Shown: positions 52,835 to 62,300 of the stretch, piece after piece
How the letters are laid out: each line of letters begins with the position of its first letter
Numbering within the stretch: the stretch's first letter is position 1
Program-made: the position numbers and the translations under genes
Source of the DNA: Paenibacillus endophyticus
GTDB taxonomy: Bacteria > Bacillota > Bacilli > Paenibacillales > Paenibacillaceae
Assembly (NCBI RefSeq): GCF_014192395.1
Contig: NZ_JACHXW010000002.1
Coordinates: 248,001-312,000 of the forward strand
Length of the DNA stretch: 64,000 nucleotides
Direction: 5' to 3'
The notes under the pieces: model-generated
What the model was told of the DNA's origin: nothing
Seen by the model: only the letters and a program-made list of their open reading frames with translations
The model's database searches: none

Positions 52835-53545
52835 CTATTTGGCTAATGAACGCTCTGCCTCGGCAATAGCCTTCTCCATCCTTCCCAGCGGCTGGGCAAG
52901 CATGTCGCCATGTCCTGCAGCGAGCAAGGAAGGATTTAAATCTTTTAATCGGCGTGCTGATTCGAGGCTTGAACGCTTATCCCAGGTCGCCAATGCGGGA
53001 AATGGGAACAACAGCTTTATTTGTCCGGATACCGCCACGCCCGCACGGGTTTGAAACGCATCGCCGACAATGAGAATCCGGTTTCTCGTATCCATAAACG
53101 CCATGGAACCAGGCGTATGGCCCGGTGCAGCCACTGCAAGGAGCGAGCCTATGCGGTCGCCATCCTCCAGCAATACATCAGGCTTAGTGAGCACCTTTGT
53201 CGGTACCCCGCCTTTGATAGGCCCGGTTGGCTCGCCCGTCTCCAGCGAACGATCCCCTTTAAGCAGCTTTGCGTCCCTTCGGGAAATAAACACCTCAGCC
53301 TTCGGAAGCAAAGCCTTTAGTCCGTCGAGAGCACCGATATGGTCATCATGGGCATGGGTTAGAACGATGCGCGTTATGGGTTTGCCCAGCTTAAGCGCTG
53401 CTTTCATAATGGCCTTTACGTTGCCGGGAAGTGCAGCATCGATTAACGTCAAACTCGTTTCTTCCTCCACCAAATAACAATTCACAGGAAAAACCTTCGG
53501 TAAGTACGTTAGCTGGACCACCGTTTTCTCGCGCGTCATTCTCAT
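52835..53545 (-). CDS. MBL-fold metallo-hydrolase
   Basis: The 236-residue protein starts at ATG 53545 with GAGGGGG 9 nt upstream; six in-frame codons further upstream overlap the ribosome site. The zinc-binding motif is THAHDDHIGALDGL near residue 70; further ligands are the His of AAPGHTPGSM and Asp of ILIVGDAFQT, then AAGHGD. These are typical of glyoxalase II-like and lactonase-like hydrolases. It is the first gene of an operon with TetR and carries two operators at its promoter. Substrate unknown. Confidence 0.9.
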   Translation of the reverse strand: MRMTREKTVVQLTYLPKVFPVNCYLVEEETSLTLIDAALPGNVKAIMKAALKLGKPITRIVLTHAHDDHIGALDGLKALLPKAEVFISRRDAKLLKGDRSLETGEPTGPIKGGVPTKVLTKPDVLLEDGDRIGSLLAVAAPGHTPGSMAFMDTRNRILIVGDAFQTRAGVAVSGQIKLLFPFPALATWDKRSSLESARRLKDLNPSLLAAGHGDMLAQPLGRMEKAIAEAERSLAK

Positions 53546-53565
53546 GCTATATGTCCCCCTCAAAT

Positions 53566-53584
53566 AAACTAATGTTATTAGTTT
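53566..53584. promoter_or_regulatory. TetR operator 1
   Basis: AAACTAATGTTATTAGTTT is an inverted repeat with one mismatch. It lies just downstream of the MBL -10, over the transcription start. Confidence 0.7.
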
Positions 53585-53585
53585 T

Positions 53586-53615
53586 ATAATAAACTAATGA
53601 CATTAGTTTATGCAA
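53586..53615 (-). promoter_or_regulatory. Sigma-A promoter of the MBL-TetR operon
   Basis: TTGCAT (53610-53615) and TATTAT (53586-53591) on the minus strand are 18 nt apart. Operator 2 fills the spacer. Confidence 0.78.
53591..53609. promoter_or_regulatory. TetR operator 2
   Basis: AAACTAATGACATTAGTTT is a perfect 19-bp palindrome in the spacer between -35 and -10. The centre is 25 bp from that of operator 1, so two dimers could bind side by side. Confidence 0.75.
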
Positions 53616-53621
53616 GCCTTT

Positions 53622-54548
53622 TTATTTCTCCCTCTGCCTCTGAAGAAATGCCTCGATGTCCGCTTTATTCGGTATCGAAGCTTGCGCGCCTTGCTTCGTA
53701 ACGGCTAACGCTGCAGCTGCTGCCGCGAAGGTTAATGCATCCTCAGCCGATAAGCCGTCTGCGCTGGCAGCCGCATATGCGCCAAAGAAGGTATCGCCTG
53801 CTGCAGTCGTGTCGACAGGCTTTACCTTGAACGCTGACACGGCGGCTGCTTGTCCTTGTTTATTCAAATAGAAGCAGCCCTTGGCTCCTAACGTGATGAT
53901 GACTTCCTCTACCCCTTTATCCAGTGCCCACTCGGCTGACGCTTTTGCTGAATGCTCGTCGTTGACTGCCAAGCCTGTAATGACTGCCGCCTCTGTTTCA
54001 TTCATAATCAAAGTATGCAACAGCGGAAAAACATGGTCAGGGAAGGCGCGCGCGGGCGCCGGGTTGTAGAATACCCGGGCACCGCTGCTGTGCGCGCTGC
54101 TCATAACGGCGAAATTCGTGTCCCACGGAATCTCGTTTTGCAGAAGAACTGCGAATACGTCAGCCCCGTTCCCGGCGCCTGCCGCCGCATCCTCCGCCGT
54201 AAGCTGGCCATTAGCCCCAGCCGTTAGCACAATATGGTTTTCACCTTCTTCATTAACGGTTATAATGGCGAAACCGGAACTGCCCGGCTTGCGTAATATT
54301 TGTTCAGTGGCAATACCATCCTGCTGGAGCGCCGCGAGCAATGCTGCTGCAAAAGAATCATCGCCAACTGCGCCGATCATGCCGCAATCCGCACCGGCTC
54401 TTGCAGCCGCGACGGCCTGGTTCGCCCCCTTGCCGCCCGGGAAGAAGTCCGTTCTTACACTGGCTATCGTCTCCCCCGGGAGCGGAAATTGACTGACAGT
54501 GCTGACAATATCCATGTTAATGCTGCCTACTACAAGCAACTTGCCCAT
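53622..54548 (-). CDS. rbsK: Ribokinase
   Basis: The 308-residue PfkB-family kinase starts at ATG 54548 (MGKLLVVGSINMDIV). The first signature is the Gly pair in DFFPGGKGANQAVAAARAG, and the second is VDTTAAGDTFFGAYAA near residue 250 with the catalytic Asp. These match RbsK, which phosphorylates ribose to ribose 5-phosphate. No ribose transporter gene is adjacent. AAGGGG lies about 12 nt before the start. The MBL promoter lies just behind its stop codon. Confidence 0.92.
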   Translation of the reverse strand: MGKLLVVGSINMDIVSTVSQFPLPGETIASVRTDFFPGGKGANQAVAAARAGADCGMIGAVGDDSFAAALLAALQQDGIATEQILRKPGSSGFAIITVNEEGENHIVLTAGANGQLTAEDAAAGAGNGADVFAVLLQNEIPWDTNFAVMSSAHSSGARVFYNPAPARAFPDHVFPLLHTLIMNETEAAVITGLAVNDEHSAKASAEWALDKGVEEVIITLGAKGCFYLNKQGQAAAVSAFKVKPVDTTAAGDTFFGAYAAASADGLSAEDALTFAAAAAALAVTKQGAQASIPNKADIEAFLQRQREK

Positions 54549-54627
54549 ACACGAATTCATCCCCTTTTTTATGTGCTAAATAATGGAATCCTGCTACACT
54601 ATTTTAACAGAAGGAGACAAGAATAAC

Positions 54628-55170
54628 ATGATTACTGCCTTTATCATTGGCTGCGAGATCGGCTTTTGGGTTTTCGTGCTTGCCGGCTTAATGTGCCGGT
54701 ACATTTTCCGACTTCAGAAGCTTGGAAAGGGGCTGCTATACAGTACCCCGCTTATTGACCTGGCTCTGGTCATTGCCACTGTTTATGATTTGCGCGGCGG
54801 TGCGGAAGCAACCTTTGCCCACAGCTTGGCGGCCGTATATATCGGTGTATCGATTGCCTTCGGACATCGCATGATCAGCTGGGCGGATGAACGGTTCGCG
54901 CACCGATTCGCTAATGGGCCCGAGCCTGTCGGCAAGCCAAAATCAGGCAAAGCGCATGCTCGCCACGAAAGGATTGGCTGGCTCCGTCATCTGCTGGCCT
55001 TTGTAATTGGCGCCGCTATTCTGTACGGCATGATTTGGATGGTCGATAGTGAGGCCCGAACGGAAACCTTGCAGGAAACGCTGCGGCTATGGCTTCTGGT
55101 GCTAGGTATCGATTTTGCCATCAGCTTCAGCTATACGTTTTGGCCGCGCAAAGAAAAAGCAGCTTCCTGA
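54628..55170 (+). CDS. Uncharacterised four-helix membrane protein
   Basis: The 180-residue protein starts at ATG 54628 with AAGGAG upstream. It has about four hydrophobic segments (about 2-22, 33-48, 62-80 and 118-140, with another near 155). A hydrophilic His/Lys-rich loop, FANGPEPVGKPKSGKAHARHER, sits between them. The residue pattern in SLAAVYIGVSIAFGHRMISWAD is conserved-looking, but I do not recognise the family. The stop codon lies within a terminator. Confidence 0.68.
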   Translation: MITAFIIGCEIGFWVFVLAGLMCRYIFRLQKLGKGLLYSTPLIDLALVIATVYDLRGGAEATFAHSLAAVYIGVSIAFGHRMISWADERFAHRFANGPEPVGKPKSGKAHARHERIGWLRHLLAFVIGAAILYGMIWMVDSEARTETLQETLRLWLLVLGIDFAISFSYTFWPRKEKAAS

Positions 55171-55191
55171 TTGTCAGGACGCTGTTTTTTT
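55159..55191 (+). terminator. Rho-independent terminator
   Basis: CAGC-TTCCTGA pairs with TCAGGA-CGCTG around TTG, followed by a run of seven T residues on the plus strand. The stop codon of the membrane protein gene is part of the stem. Confidence 0.82.
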
Positions 55192-55205
55192 CTATTACGA
55201 CCTGC

Positions 55206-56486
55206 TCAGCGCATAATAAGCTGCTCGCGGTTCGGACCCACGGATACACTACTTACCTTTACTCCGATGGAAGCTTCTACGAAACGAACATATTGCTGCG
55301 CCTCCTCGGGCAGCTCATCGAAACGACGTATTTGCGAAATGTCGCTACGCCAGCCTGGAAGACGCTGCAGGATTGGCTTCGCTCTATTCAGCTTGGCTGT
55401 AACGGGAAACGAATCCTCTATAATCTCACCATCTAGCTCATAACTGGTACATACCGGTATTTCGTCTAAATAGCCGAGCACGTCGAGGTTTGTGAGCGCC
55501 GCCTCCGTCGCGCCTTGCAGCATGCAGCCATAGCGCGTCGCTACAGCATCGAACCATCCCATTCTGCGCGGCCTTCCCGTCAATGCGCCATATTCCCCGG
55601 CGTCTCCCCCTAGGCGCCTCAGCTGATCCGCTCCAGCACCATGCAACTCGCTTACGAAAGGCCCTGCACCTACGCAGCTGGAATACGCTTTGACTACCGC
55701 AATAATTCGGGTAATCGCATACGGCGGCAGCCCTGCTCCAACCGGTGCATATCCCGCTAATGTCGAAGAAGAAGTGGAATAGGGATAAATGCCATGGTCT
55801 GGATCGCGAAGCGCACCGAGCTGGCCTTCCAATAGAATCGATTCCCCTTTTCGGTACGCGCCATGCAGCAGGCTGCTTGTGTCGCAAACAAACGGCAGCA
55901 GCTTCTCCGCTTGGACTTTAAGGTGCGCAAGCAGCTCGCGTGCTTGGATGGGCTCCCGGTTGTACAGCTCGGCGAGGAGCACGTTTTTGGCTGCCAGCGA
56001 TTGCTCAAGTCTCTGCAAGAGACGCTCCTCGTCATAAAGATCCGCAACCTGTATGCCGAGCTTCGCGTATTTGTCCGCATAAAAAGGCGCTATCCCTCTT
56101 TTCGTTGAACCGAAGCTGGCCCCGCCAAGCCGATCCTCCTCTAATTCGTCAAACAAACGATGGACGGGAAGCACGATTTGCGCACGATCCGATACCCGGA
56201 TTCGCGGTTCTGGCACGCCTCTTGCAAGCAGCTCGTCCCTCTCGCGAAGCAATACATCGACATCCAATGCGGTGCCTGGGCCAATCACATTTGTTATATT
56301 GGGATAAAACACACCCGAAGGCAGCATATGAAGCGCAAATTTGCCGTAATCGTTTATAATGGTATGCCCCGCATTGCTGCCCCCTTGATACCTAACGACG
56401 AATGAAGAAGCGCCTGCGAGCGCATCCGTCATTTTGCCTTTTCCTTCATCTCCCCAGTTTGCCCCTACGATTGCTGTAACCGTCAA
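55206..56486 (-). CDS. Adenylosuccinate synthetase paralogue (PurA-like)
   Basis: The 426-residue protein has the PurA fold: GANWGDEGKGK at the P-loop, NAGHTI, STKRGIAPFYADK, TGRPRRMGWFDAVA and LTNLDVLGYL. The family uses GTP to join IMP with aspartate. Several normally fixed positions differ: GTQWGDEG reads GANWGDEG, KRGIGPAY reads KRGIAPFY, and EGAQGTLLD (with the IMP-binding Gln224 of E. coli) reads EGQLGALRD. SSN-AGG reads SST-AGY. It may therefore have another substrate. It is divergent from a LysR gene and not in a pur operon. Confidence 0.82.
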   Translation of the reverse strand: MTVTAIVGANWGDEGKGKMTDALAGASSFVVRYQGGSNAGHTIINDYGKFALHMLPSGVFYPNITNVIGPGTALDVDVLLRERDELLARGVPEPRIRVSDRAQIVLPVHRLFDELEEDRLGGASFGSTKRGIAPFYADKYAKLGIQVADLYDEERLLQRLEQSLAAKNVLLAELYNREPIQARELLAHLKVQAEKLLPFVCDTSSLLHGAYRKGESILLEGQLGALRDPDHGIYPYSTSSSTLAGYAPVGAGLPPYAITRIIAVVKAYSSCVGAGPFVSELHGAGADQLRRLGGDAGEYGALTGRPRRMGWFDAVATRYGCMLQGATEAALTNLDVLGYLDEIPVCTSYELDGEIIEDSFPVTAKLNRAKPILQRLPGWRSDISQIRRFDELPEEAQQYVRFVEASIGVKVSSVSVGPNREQLIMR

Positions 56487-56522
56487 AGCTATCGCCTCCC
56501 GATCTTGTTATCACCCTACGCC

Positions 56523-56538
56523 GTTTATTATAATAAAC
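56523..56538. promoter_or_regulatory. 16-bp palindrome before the PurA paralogue
   Basis: GTTTATTATAATAAAC is a perfect palindrome with a TATAAT-like -10 in it on the minus strand. It may be part of the paralogue promoter or a regulator site. Confidence 0.5.
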
Positions 56539-56546
56539 ATAACGTC

Positions 56547-56570
56547 ATTAGAATAATTGATATAACTAAT
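56547..56570. promoter_or_regulatory. Possible LysR binding site
   Basis: ATTAG and CTAAT are inverted 5-mers separated by 14 bases, in the 110-bp divergent region between the paralogue and the LysR gene. LysR sites often have such dyads; support is only this placement. Confidence 0.4.
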
Positions 56571-56596
56571 ACAAATCATTAGGTGGGATAATATCT

Positions 56597-57484
56597 ATGA
56601 TCGTTAATATGGAGTGGTATCGGGTTTTTTACTGGACAGCCAAAACAGGCAGCCTGTCCCGCGCCGCAGAGCAGCTTTTTATTACGCAGCCCGCTGTCAC
56701 GCATACCATCAAGCAGCTCGAGGCTAAGCTCGGCGGGCCGTTGTTTTTTCGAATGGCAAAGGGAGTTAAGCTCACCACAGAAGGCGAGGTGCTTTTTCGA
56801 TACATCGAGCAAGCATACCGGTTTATGGAGACAGGGGAAAAAATGCTTGCTGAAATGCAAAATTTGCAAAGCGGAGAGATCAGTATCGGTGCCAGCGATA
56901 CGCTGTGCAAGCATTATTTGCTGCCCTGCTTGGAGCGGTTCCACACAGACTACCCCGGCATCCGTATCCGCGTAACGAATCGAACGACACCTGAGACGAT
57001 TATGCTGCTGAAAGAAGGCAAAATCGATTTCGGCGTTGTGCATATGCCTGCATCCGACAATCAGCTTGAACTTCGGGTCAGTGCGCCCCTGCAAGATATT
57101 CTCGCCTGCGGCCCTGCTTACTCAGAGCTTGGCGCATCTGTGCTGCAGCTGGGAGAGCTTTCCGATTATCCGCTGCTGCTGCTGGAAAAAAGCGCCGGAA
57201 CCCGCCGCTATCTCGACGGGTATGCGAAATCATACGGCGTGTCACTGGCTCCCGAGCTTGAGCTTGGGAGCTTCGATCTGCTCGCCCAATTCGCGCGCAG
57301 CGGATTCGGCCTCGCCTTCCTTGTTCGAGAATATATACAGGAGGAGCTGGCCTCAGGAGCGCTTGTCGAGATTCCGCTGAATCCGGTCATCCCGGCACGA
57401 AGCATCGGCATCGCTACTTTGCGGGGCGTGCCGCAATCCGCGGCTGCGAAACGGTTTCTTGAACTGCTCCCCCTACTTACGTAG
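56597..57484 (+). CDS. LysR family transcriptional regulator
   Basis: The 295-residue regulator has the LysR winged helix (FYWTAKTGSLSRAAEQLFITQPAVTHTIKQLEAKLGGPLF) at the N-terminus, after a short MIVNMEWYRV start, and a substrate-binding domain from about residue 90 (GEISIGASDTLCKHYLLP). GGTGGG precedes the ATG. It is divergent from the PurA paralogue and probably controls it. The allophanate hydrolase gene ends convergently behind it, so a link to guanidine breakdown is possible but unproven. Confidence 0.92.
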   Translation: MIVNMEWYRVFYWTAKTGSLSRAAEQLFITQPAVTHTIKQLEAKLGGPLFFRMAKGVKLTTEGEVLFRYIEQAYRFMETGEKMLAEMQNLQSGEISIGASDTLCKHYLLPCLERFHTDYPGIRIRVTNRTTPETIMLLKEGKIDFGVVHMPASDNQLELRVSAPLQDILACGPAYSELGASVLQLGELSDYPLLLLEKSAGTRRYLDGYAKSYGVSLAPELELGSFDLLAQFARSGFGLAFLVREYIQEELASGALVEIPLNPVIPARSIGIATLRGVPQSAAAKRFLELLPLLT

Positions 57485-57500
57485 ACCCTATTTTTTCAAT

Positions 57501-57540
57501 AAAAAAGACTCCCAAGCCCGGTTAACAAGGCTAGAGAGTC
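57501..57540 (-). terminator. Terminator of the guanidine/urea operon
   Basis: On the minus strand GACTCTCTAGCC pairs with GGCTTGGGAGTC with a few mismatches, and TTTTTT follows. It lies 20 nt after the allophanate hydrolase stop codon. Confidence 0.85.
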
Positions 57541-57559
57541 CATCTTCAATTCGTTCCGC

Positions 57560-59368
57560 TTATCCTAGCGGAACGTGGCGCCAGCCGCCATACGCGGTAA
57601 TATCCTCTGCATCGACAGCTGCATACGCCTCGCAAACGAAGCCGGATACTTCAGTCCCGTCAAGCAGCTCAACCTTTCCGATGCCCAGCGGTGACGGAAT
57701 GAAGGAAACAAATTCACCAAAGGCTGCGGCCGACATTTCCCACAGCTCGAGCTCGATGCTTGCTCCTCCCTCCTGCTGCTTGATCATGCCCGGCTTCGCC
57801 GGCGTTGTCGGCAGCTTCACAAGCTTATAGCGCGGAGCAGAGCTTGCTTCACGGACAAAGCGGGCATGCAAGCCTTCCATCTGCTTCTCAAGCGGATAGC
57901 CGCGCATATGCAAACCACAAACCGCGACCACAATCATCGACTCTGAACGAGCGGCTTCAGCTGTCTCTGCTTTCTGTACAGGTTTGTTTTCATTCGCTGC
58001 GGAGAGTGCCAGCTCCGCACTGCCGCTTTGAATCGAATGCGCGGCACCTTCGATTACATGCTCATTCTCGGCAAGCGCAAACAGCGTAATGCCAAATGGC
58101 AGCTTCTCGCCCGCATCGCCCGACGGCAAAGCTACCGCGCAAAGATCTAGCAAATTGCAATGATTCGTATAACGGCCCATGTCGCTGTTCGCACCGACCT
58201 TGTTAAGGCTCAATTGCTCGCGCGTCCAAGTCCCGCCGCAGGTCGGCATGACGAGCACGGCATCCTGCAGCAGCTTTCTCGCTTCCAGCTTATAGGACTG
58301 CAGCTTATGCAGCGCGGTAAACACGGATGCCGCGTCATATTCTTCTGCAGCGCCGGAACGCAGCACTTGCTCCGTCACCGGAAATGCGACTCCTGGATTT
58401 GCTTCGATAAATCCGCTTAAATCTGCCCACCGCTCCGCTACGAAGGGACCTCCGTAAAGCAGCTCTGCCGCAGCCGTGAACAGCTCCCCGTCCACATACG
58501 CAATCGGAATGCCGAGCTGCTCCAGACGCTTTACCGTCGCAAGCCAAGCTGCCTCATATTCCGCTGCGAATGGTCCGTAGAATGCCGCTGCCTCCTTTGG
58601 CAAGCATAGCTTGACAGGCCGTTCTGCTTTCAGCCTCGTTATCTCCCGTGACCAAGGATCATGCTCGTCGATCCCTCTCGCAACCGTATCCACAAGCAGG
58701 GATTCCTCCAAATGGTGAGCGAACACCGTTACGCAATCAAGGCTTGCGCAGGCAGGTACGACACCTTTGACCGGCCACGCGCCGAGACTCGGCTTGTAGC
58801 CGACGAGTCCATTCAGCGCGGCAGGTACACGGCCGGATCCGGCCGTATCCGTGCCGAGCGAAAACACCGCATGACCGCGAGCCACTGCGACTGCCGAGCC
58901 GGAGCTGGAGCCGCCGCTGATCAGCTCCGGCCTCAGCGCGTTATGGGTTTCGCCATAAGGACTTCGGGTACCGACTAGTCCCGTGGCAAACTGGTCCAGA
59001 TTGGTTTTGCCAATCGGAATCGCACCCGCCGCAACCAACCGTTCGACTACCGTCGCATGCTCTTTAGGCGTATAGGCGAACTCCGGGCAGCCAGCCGTAG
59101 TGGGTACGCCAGCCATATCGATATTATCTTTGATGGCGAAAGGAATCCCCCAAAGCGGAGAATTATTCTTATCCAGCAGCATAAGCCGATCCAGATAAGG
59201 CTGCGCCAGCTCCAAGGATGGCGGCGTAATCCATATATTCATTCCCGCATCCGCTTCTGCACGACGGACCACCTCAGCCATTACATCAGCCGGTGACATT
59301 GTCCCGCTGCTGTATCCCAGACGCAGCCACTCTACCGTCAATTTCTCAGGGAAATTCATCTCGCTCAT
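57560..59368 (-). CDS. atzF: Allophanate hydrolase
   Basis: The 602-residue enzyme cleaves allophanate to ammonia and CO2. The amidase signature domain has the catalytic Lys in PFAIKDNIDMAG near residue 82 and the Ser-rich motif SGGSSSGSAVAVARG. The extra C-terminal domain of about 120 residues (from IVVAVCGLHMRGYPLEKQM) is typical of AtzF and its relatives. Its start overlaps the carboxylase stop by four bases, so it receives allophanate directly from that pathway. Gene order: DUF1989, DUF1989, carboxylase, hydrolase. Confidence 0.93.
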   Translation of the reverse strand: MSEMNFPEKLTVEWLRLGYSSGTMSPADVMAEVVRRAEADAGMNIWITPPSLELAQPYLDRLMLLDKNNSPLWGIPFAIKDNIDMAGVPTTAGCPEFAYTPKEHATVVERLVAAGAIPIGKTNLDQFATGLVGTRSPYGETHNALRPELISGGSSSGSAVAVARGHAVFSLGTDTAGSGRVPAALNGLVGYKPSLGAWPVKGVVPACASLDCVTVFAHHLEESLLVDTVARGIDEHDPWSREITRLKAERPVKLCLPKEAAAFYGPFAAEYEAAWLATVKRLEQLGIPIAYVDGELFTAAAELLYGGPFVAERWADLSGFIEANPGVAFPVTEQVLRSGAAEEYDAASVFTALHKLQSYKLEARKLLQDAVLVMPTCGGTWTREQLSLNKVGANSDMGRYTNHCNLLDLCAVALPSGDAGEKLPFGITLFALAENEHVIEGAAHSIQSGSAELALSAANENKPVQKAETAEAARSESMIVVAVCGLHMRGYPLEKQMEGLHARFVREASSAPRYKLVKLPTTPAKPGMIKQQEGGASIELELWEMSAAAFGEFVSFIPSPLGIGKVELLDGTEVSGFVCEAYAAVDAEDITAYGGWRHVPLG

Positions 59369-62300
59369 ACTGCCGCCTCCGCTTCCTTAAGCTGCATAAT
59401 CCCGGCTATTAGCTGTCCGGTATGAACCTGCTCGCCAGGCTCTACATGCACAGAACAAACCATACCGTCACATGAAGCCTGCTGCGAGAATTCCATCTTC
59501 ATACTCTCGACGATAATTAGCGAATCGCCTTTCTTCACTTGCTGGCCTGGCTGTACAAGCACCTTCCATACGCTTCCCGGCATCGTGCAGCGAACCGCCG
59601 CGGCCCCATCCTGCAACTCTTCCTCCTCGCCCGTGCGCGCCGGCTCCTGCTCCGCAACATACTCGGCAAGACCAAGCTCCTTCCAGCTCTCCCGCTCCGC
59701 TTGGAATGCCGCCTGCTGTTTTTCCTTGAATGCCGAAGCGCTCTCCTCGATTTCGTCCAAAAACTTCAAATATTGGCCGAGATCGAACGTCGTCTCCGTA
59801 ATATCAGCTTCATAGCGGCCGCGAAGAAAATCCTCGCGCAGCTTCAGCAGCTCATCCGCTTCCACCGGATAAAATTGAATTTGGTCAAAGAACCGCAGCA
59901 GCCACGGCTTCCCAGGCTTAAAGCTCTCCGTGCTGCGCAGCCGGTTCCACATTTGAATCGTCCGGCCGACAAACTGGTAGCCGCCCGGTCCCTCCATGCC
60001 ATATACGCACATGTAAGCTCCGCCGATACCGACTGCATTCTCCGGCGTCCATGTCCGTGCCGGATTATATTTCGTCGTCACGAGCCGATGCCGCGGGTCG
60101 ACAGGGGTTGCTACTGGTGCGCCCAGATAAACATCGCCAAGCCCAAGCACCAAATAATTCGCTTCGTATACGATTCTTTGCACATCATCCAGACTATCCA
60201 AGCCGTTAACCCTTCTAATAAACTCAATATTGCTCGGACACCAAGGCGCGTCCGGGCGAACGGTCTGCTGGTAACGGTCAATCGCAAGCTGTGTCGCTGG
60301 GTCATCCCACGAAAGCGGGAGGCGTACGATACGCGAGGGCACCTGTATCGACTCCAGTGGCGGAAGCGCGCTATCGAGCTCCAAAATAATGCCGCATGCC
60401 TCGCCCACCGTTATTTTGGAGCGGTCGATATGCACCTGCAAGGAGCGAATACCCGGCGTCAAATCCAAAACCGGGATTTTTCCCGACTGCTCGATCGCCT
60501 GCATAAGCGCATGCGCTTGAAAACGCAGAAGCAGGTCCAGCTCTAGCTCGCCGTATTCAACGAGCAGATTTTCGTCGCCGCTGCAGCGAATGGTGATCGG
60601 AAAACGGCAGCCCTCTGTCTTATGAACAAGAAGCGGGTAATCTGGCGTCAGCTCGGAGGCTTCAACAGGAAGCTCTGAGGCTGGCAAACTCTCTCGCACG
60701 CCTGCGCCAATCGAATCGAGCCGCTGCTCCTGCGCATCTCTAAGCCCATCCGCTTCTTCAAGCGTCAGTAATTGGAATCGAACCTTATCCCCGGCATGCA
60801 GCTGCCCGATCTTCCAGAACTGCGCCGAAGCGGTCGTTACCGGACAGACAAATCCGCCGAGACTAGGTCCGTCAGGACCTAATAGGATCGGCATATCACC
60901 GGTAAGGTCAAGCGTACCGATCGCATAAGCGTTATCGTGAATGTTGGAGGGATGAAGCCCTGCTTCTCCGCCATCCTCACGGGTCCATAGCGGTGCCGGA
61001 CCAATCAAGCGAACGCCGGTGCGCGAGCTGTTGAAATGCACCTCAAACACCGTTTCGGACAGCTGCTTCAAATACTCAGGCTTCAAAAACTCACCTGTGC
61101 AATGCGGACCAGGAATAACGCCAATCGTCCAATCACGCGTCAGCTGCGGCCGTTCATCCACCGCAAGCTCCAGCTTAGCCGAAGGTGCCGCTCCTTCATT
61201 TATGCCGAGCACGTCTCCCGACCGCAGCGCTCGGCCGCCATGCCCGCCGAACCCGCCAAGCGTGAAGGTCGACGAGCTGCCAAGTATGCGCGGCATGTCG
61301 AAGCCGCCGGCTACGAGCAAGTATGTGCGCAAGCCGAGCTGCGTCTCGCCGAAGCTGAGCACCTGTCCGCGTTCTGCGAACACAGGCTTGTAAAGCTCCG
61401 TTCGCACGCCGTCCAGCTCCGCCTCCATGTCAGCGCCCGTAATGCAGAACCATACTGCGCTGCGGAATTTGTACGAGCCGCCGCGCAGCGTCAGCTCGAG
61501 GCCTGCTGCGTGGTCCCCGTTCCCAAGCAGCTTATTGCCGATTCGGAACGAGTACGGGTCCATCGGTCCGCATGGCGGAACGCCTACGTCCCAGTGGCCG
61601 ACACGTCCCGGCCAATCCTGAACCGTCGTCTGGACACCGCCGTCGATTACCTCGATAGCCTGCTCTGCCGGCTCGAAGCCGTTCAGTAGCTGCGTGTATA
61701 CGTGGCCGTCAATAACTTCTTGATCCATAAGCAGTGCCCGCACATATTGCAAATTCGTCGTGATCCCGTACATTCGAGTCTCGCCAAGCGCTTGAATCAG
61801 CTTCCGAATCGCATCAGCGCGATTCGCGCCATGCACGATGACCTTCGCCAGCATCGGATCATAAAGCGTCGTAACGGTAAGCCCATCCCTCACCCAAGAT
61901 TCATTGCGGGCGCCCGCTGAGAATACGGCTTGATCCAGCTGTCCGGCGCTTGGCCGGAAGCCCTGCAGGCAATCCTCCGCATAAATGCGAGCCTGAATGC
62001 TATGGCCCACAGGCGTTCTAACGAGTGACTGCAAATCAACCAGCTCATTCGCCGCTTCGCGAACCATCCATTCGACCAAATCAATGCCCAGCACCTCTTC
62101 GGTCACGCCATGCTCGACTTGCAGCCTAGTGTTGACCTCGAGGAAATAAAACGCGCAAGAATCCGGATCGTACAAGTATTCAACCGTGCCTGCGCTGCGA
62201 TAGCCGGCTTCTGCAGCCAACCGCTTCGCGGCTCCAAACATCGCGCTGCGAACCTCATCCGACAAATTCGGGGCCGGGCTCTCCTCAATGACCTTCTGGT

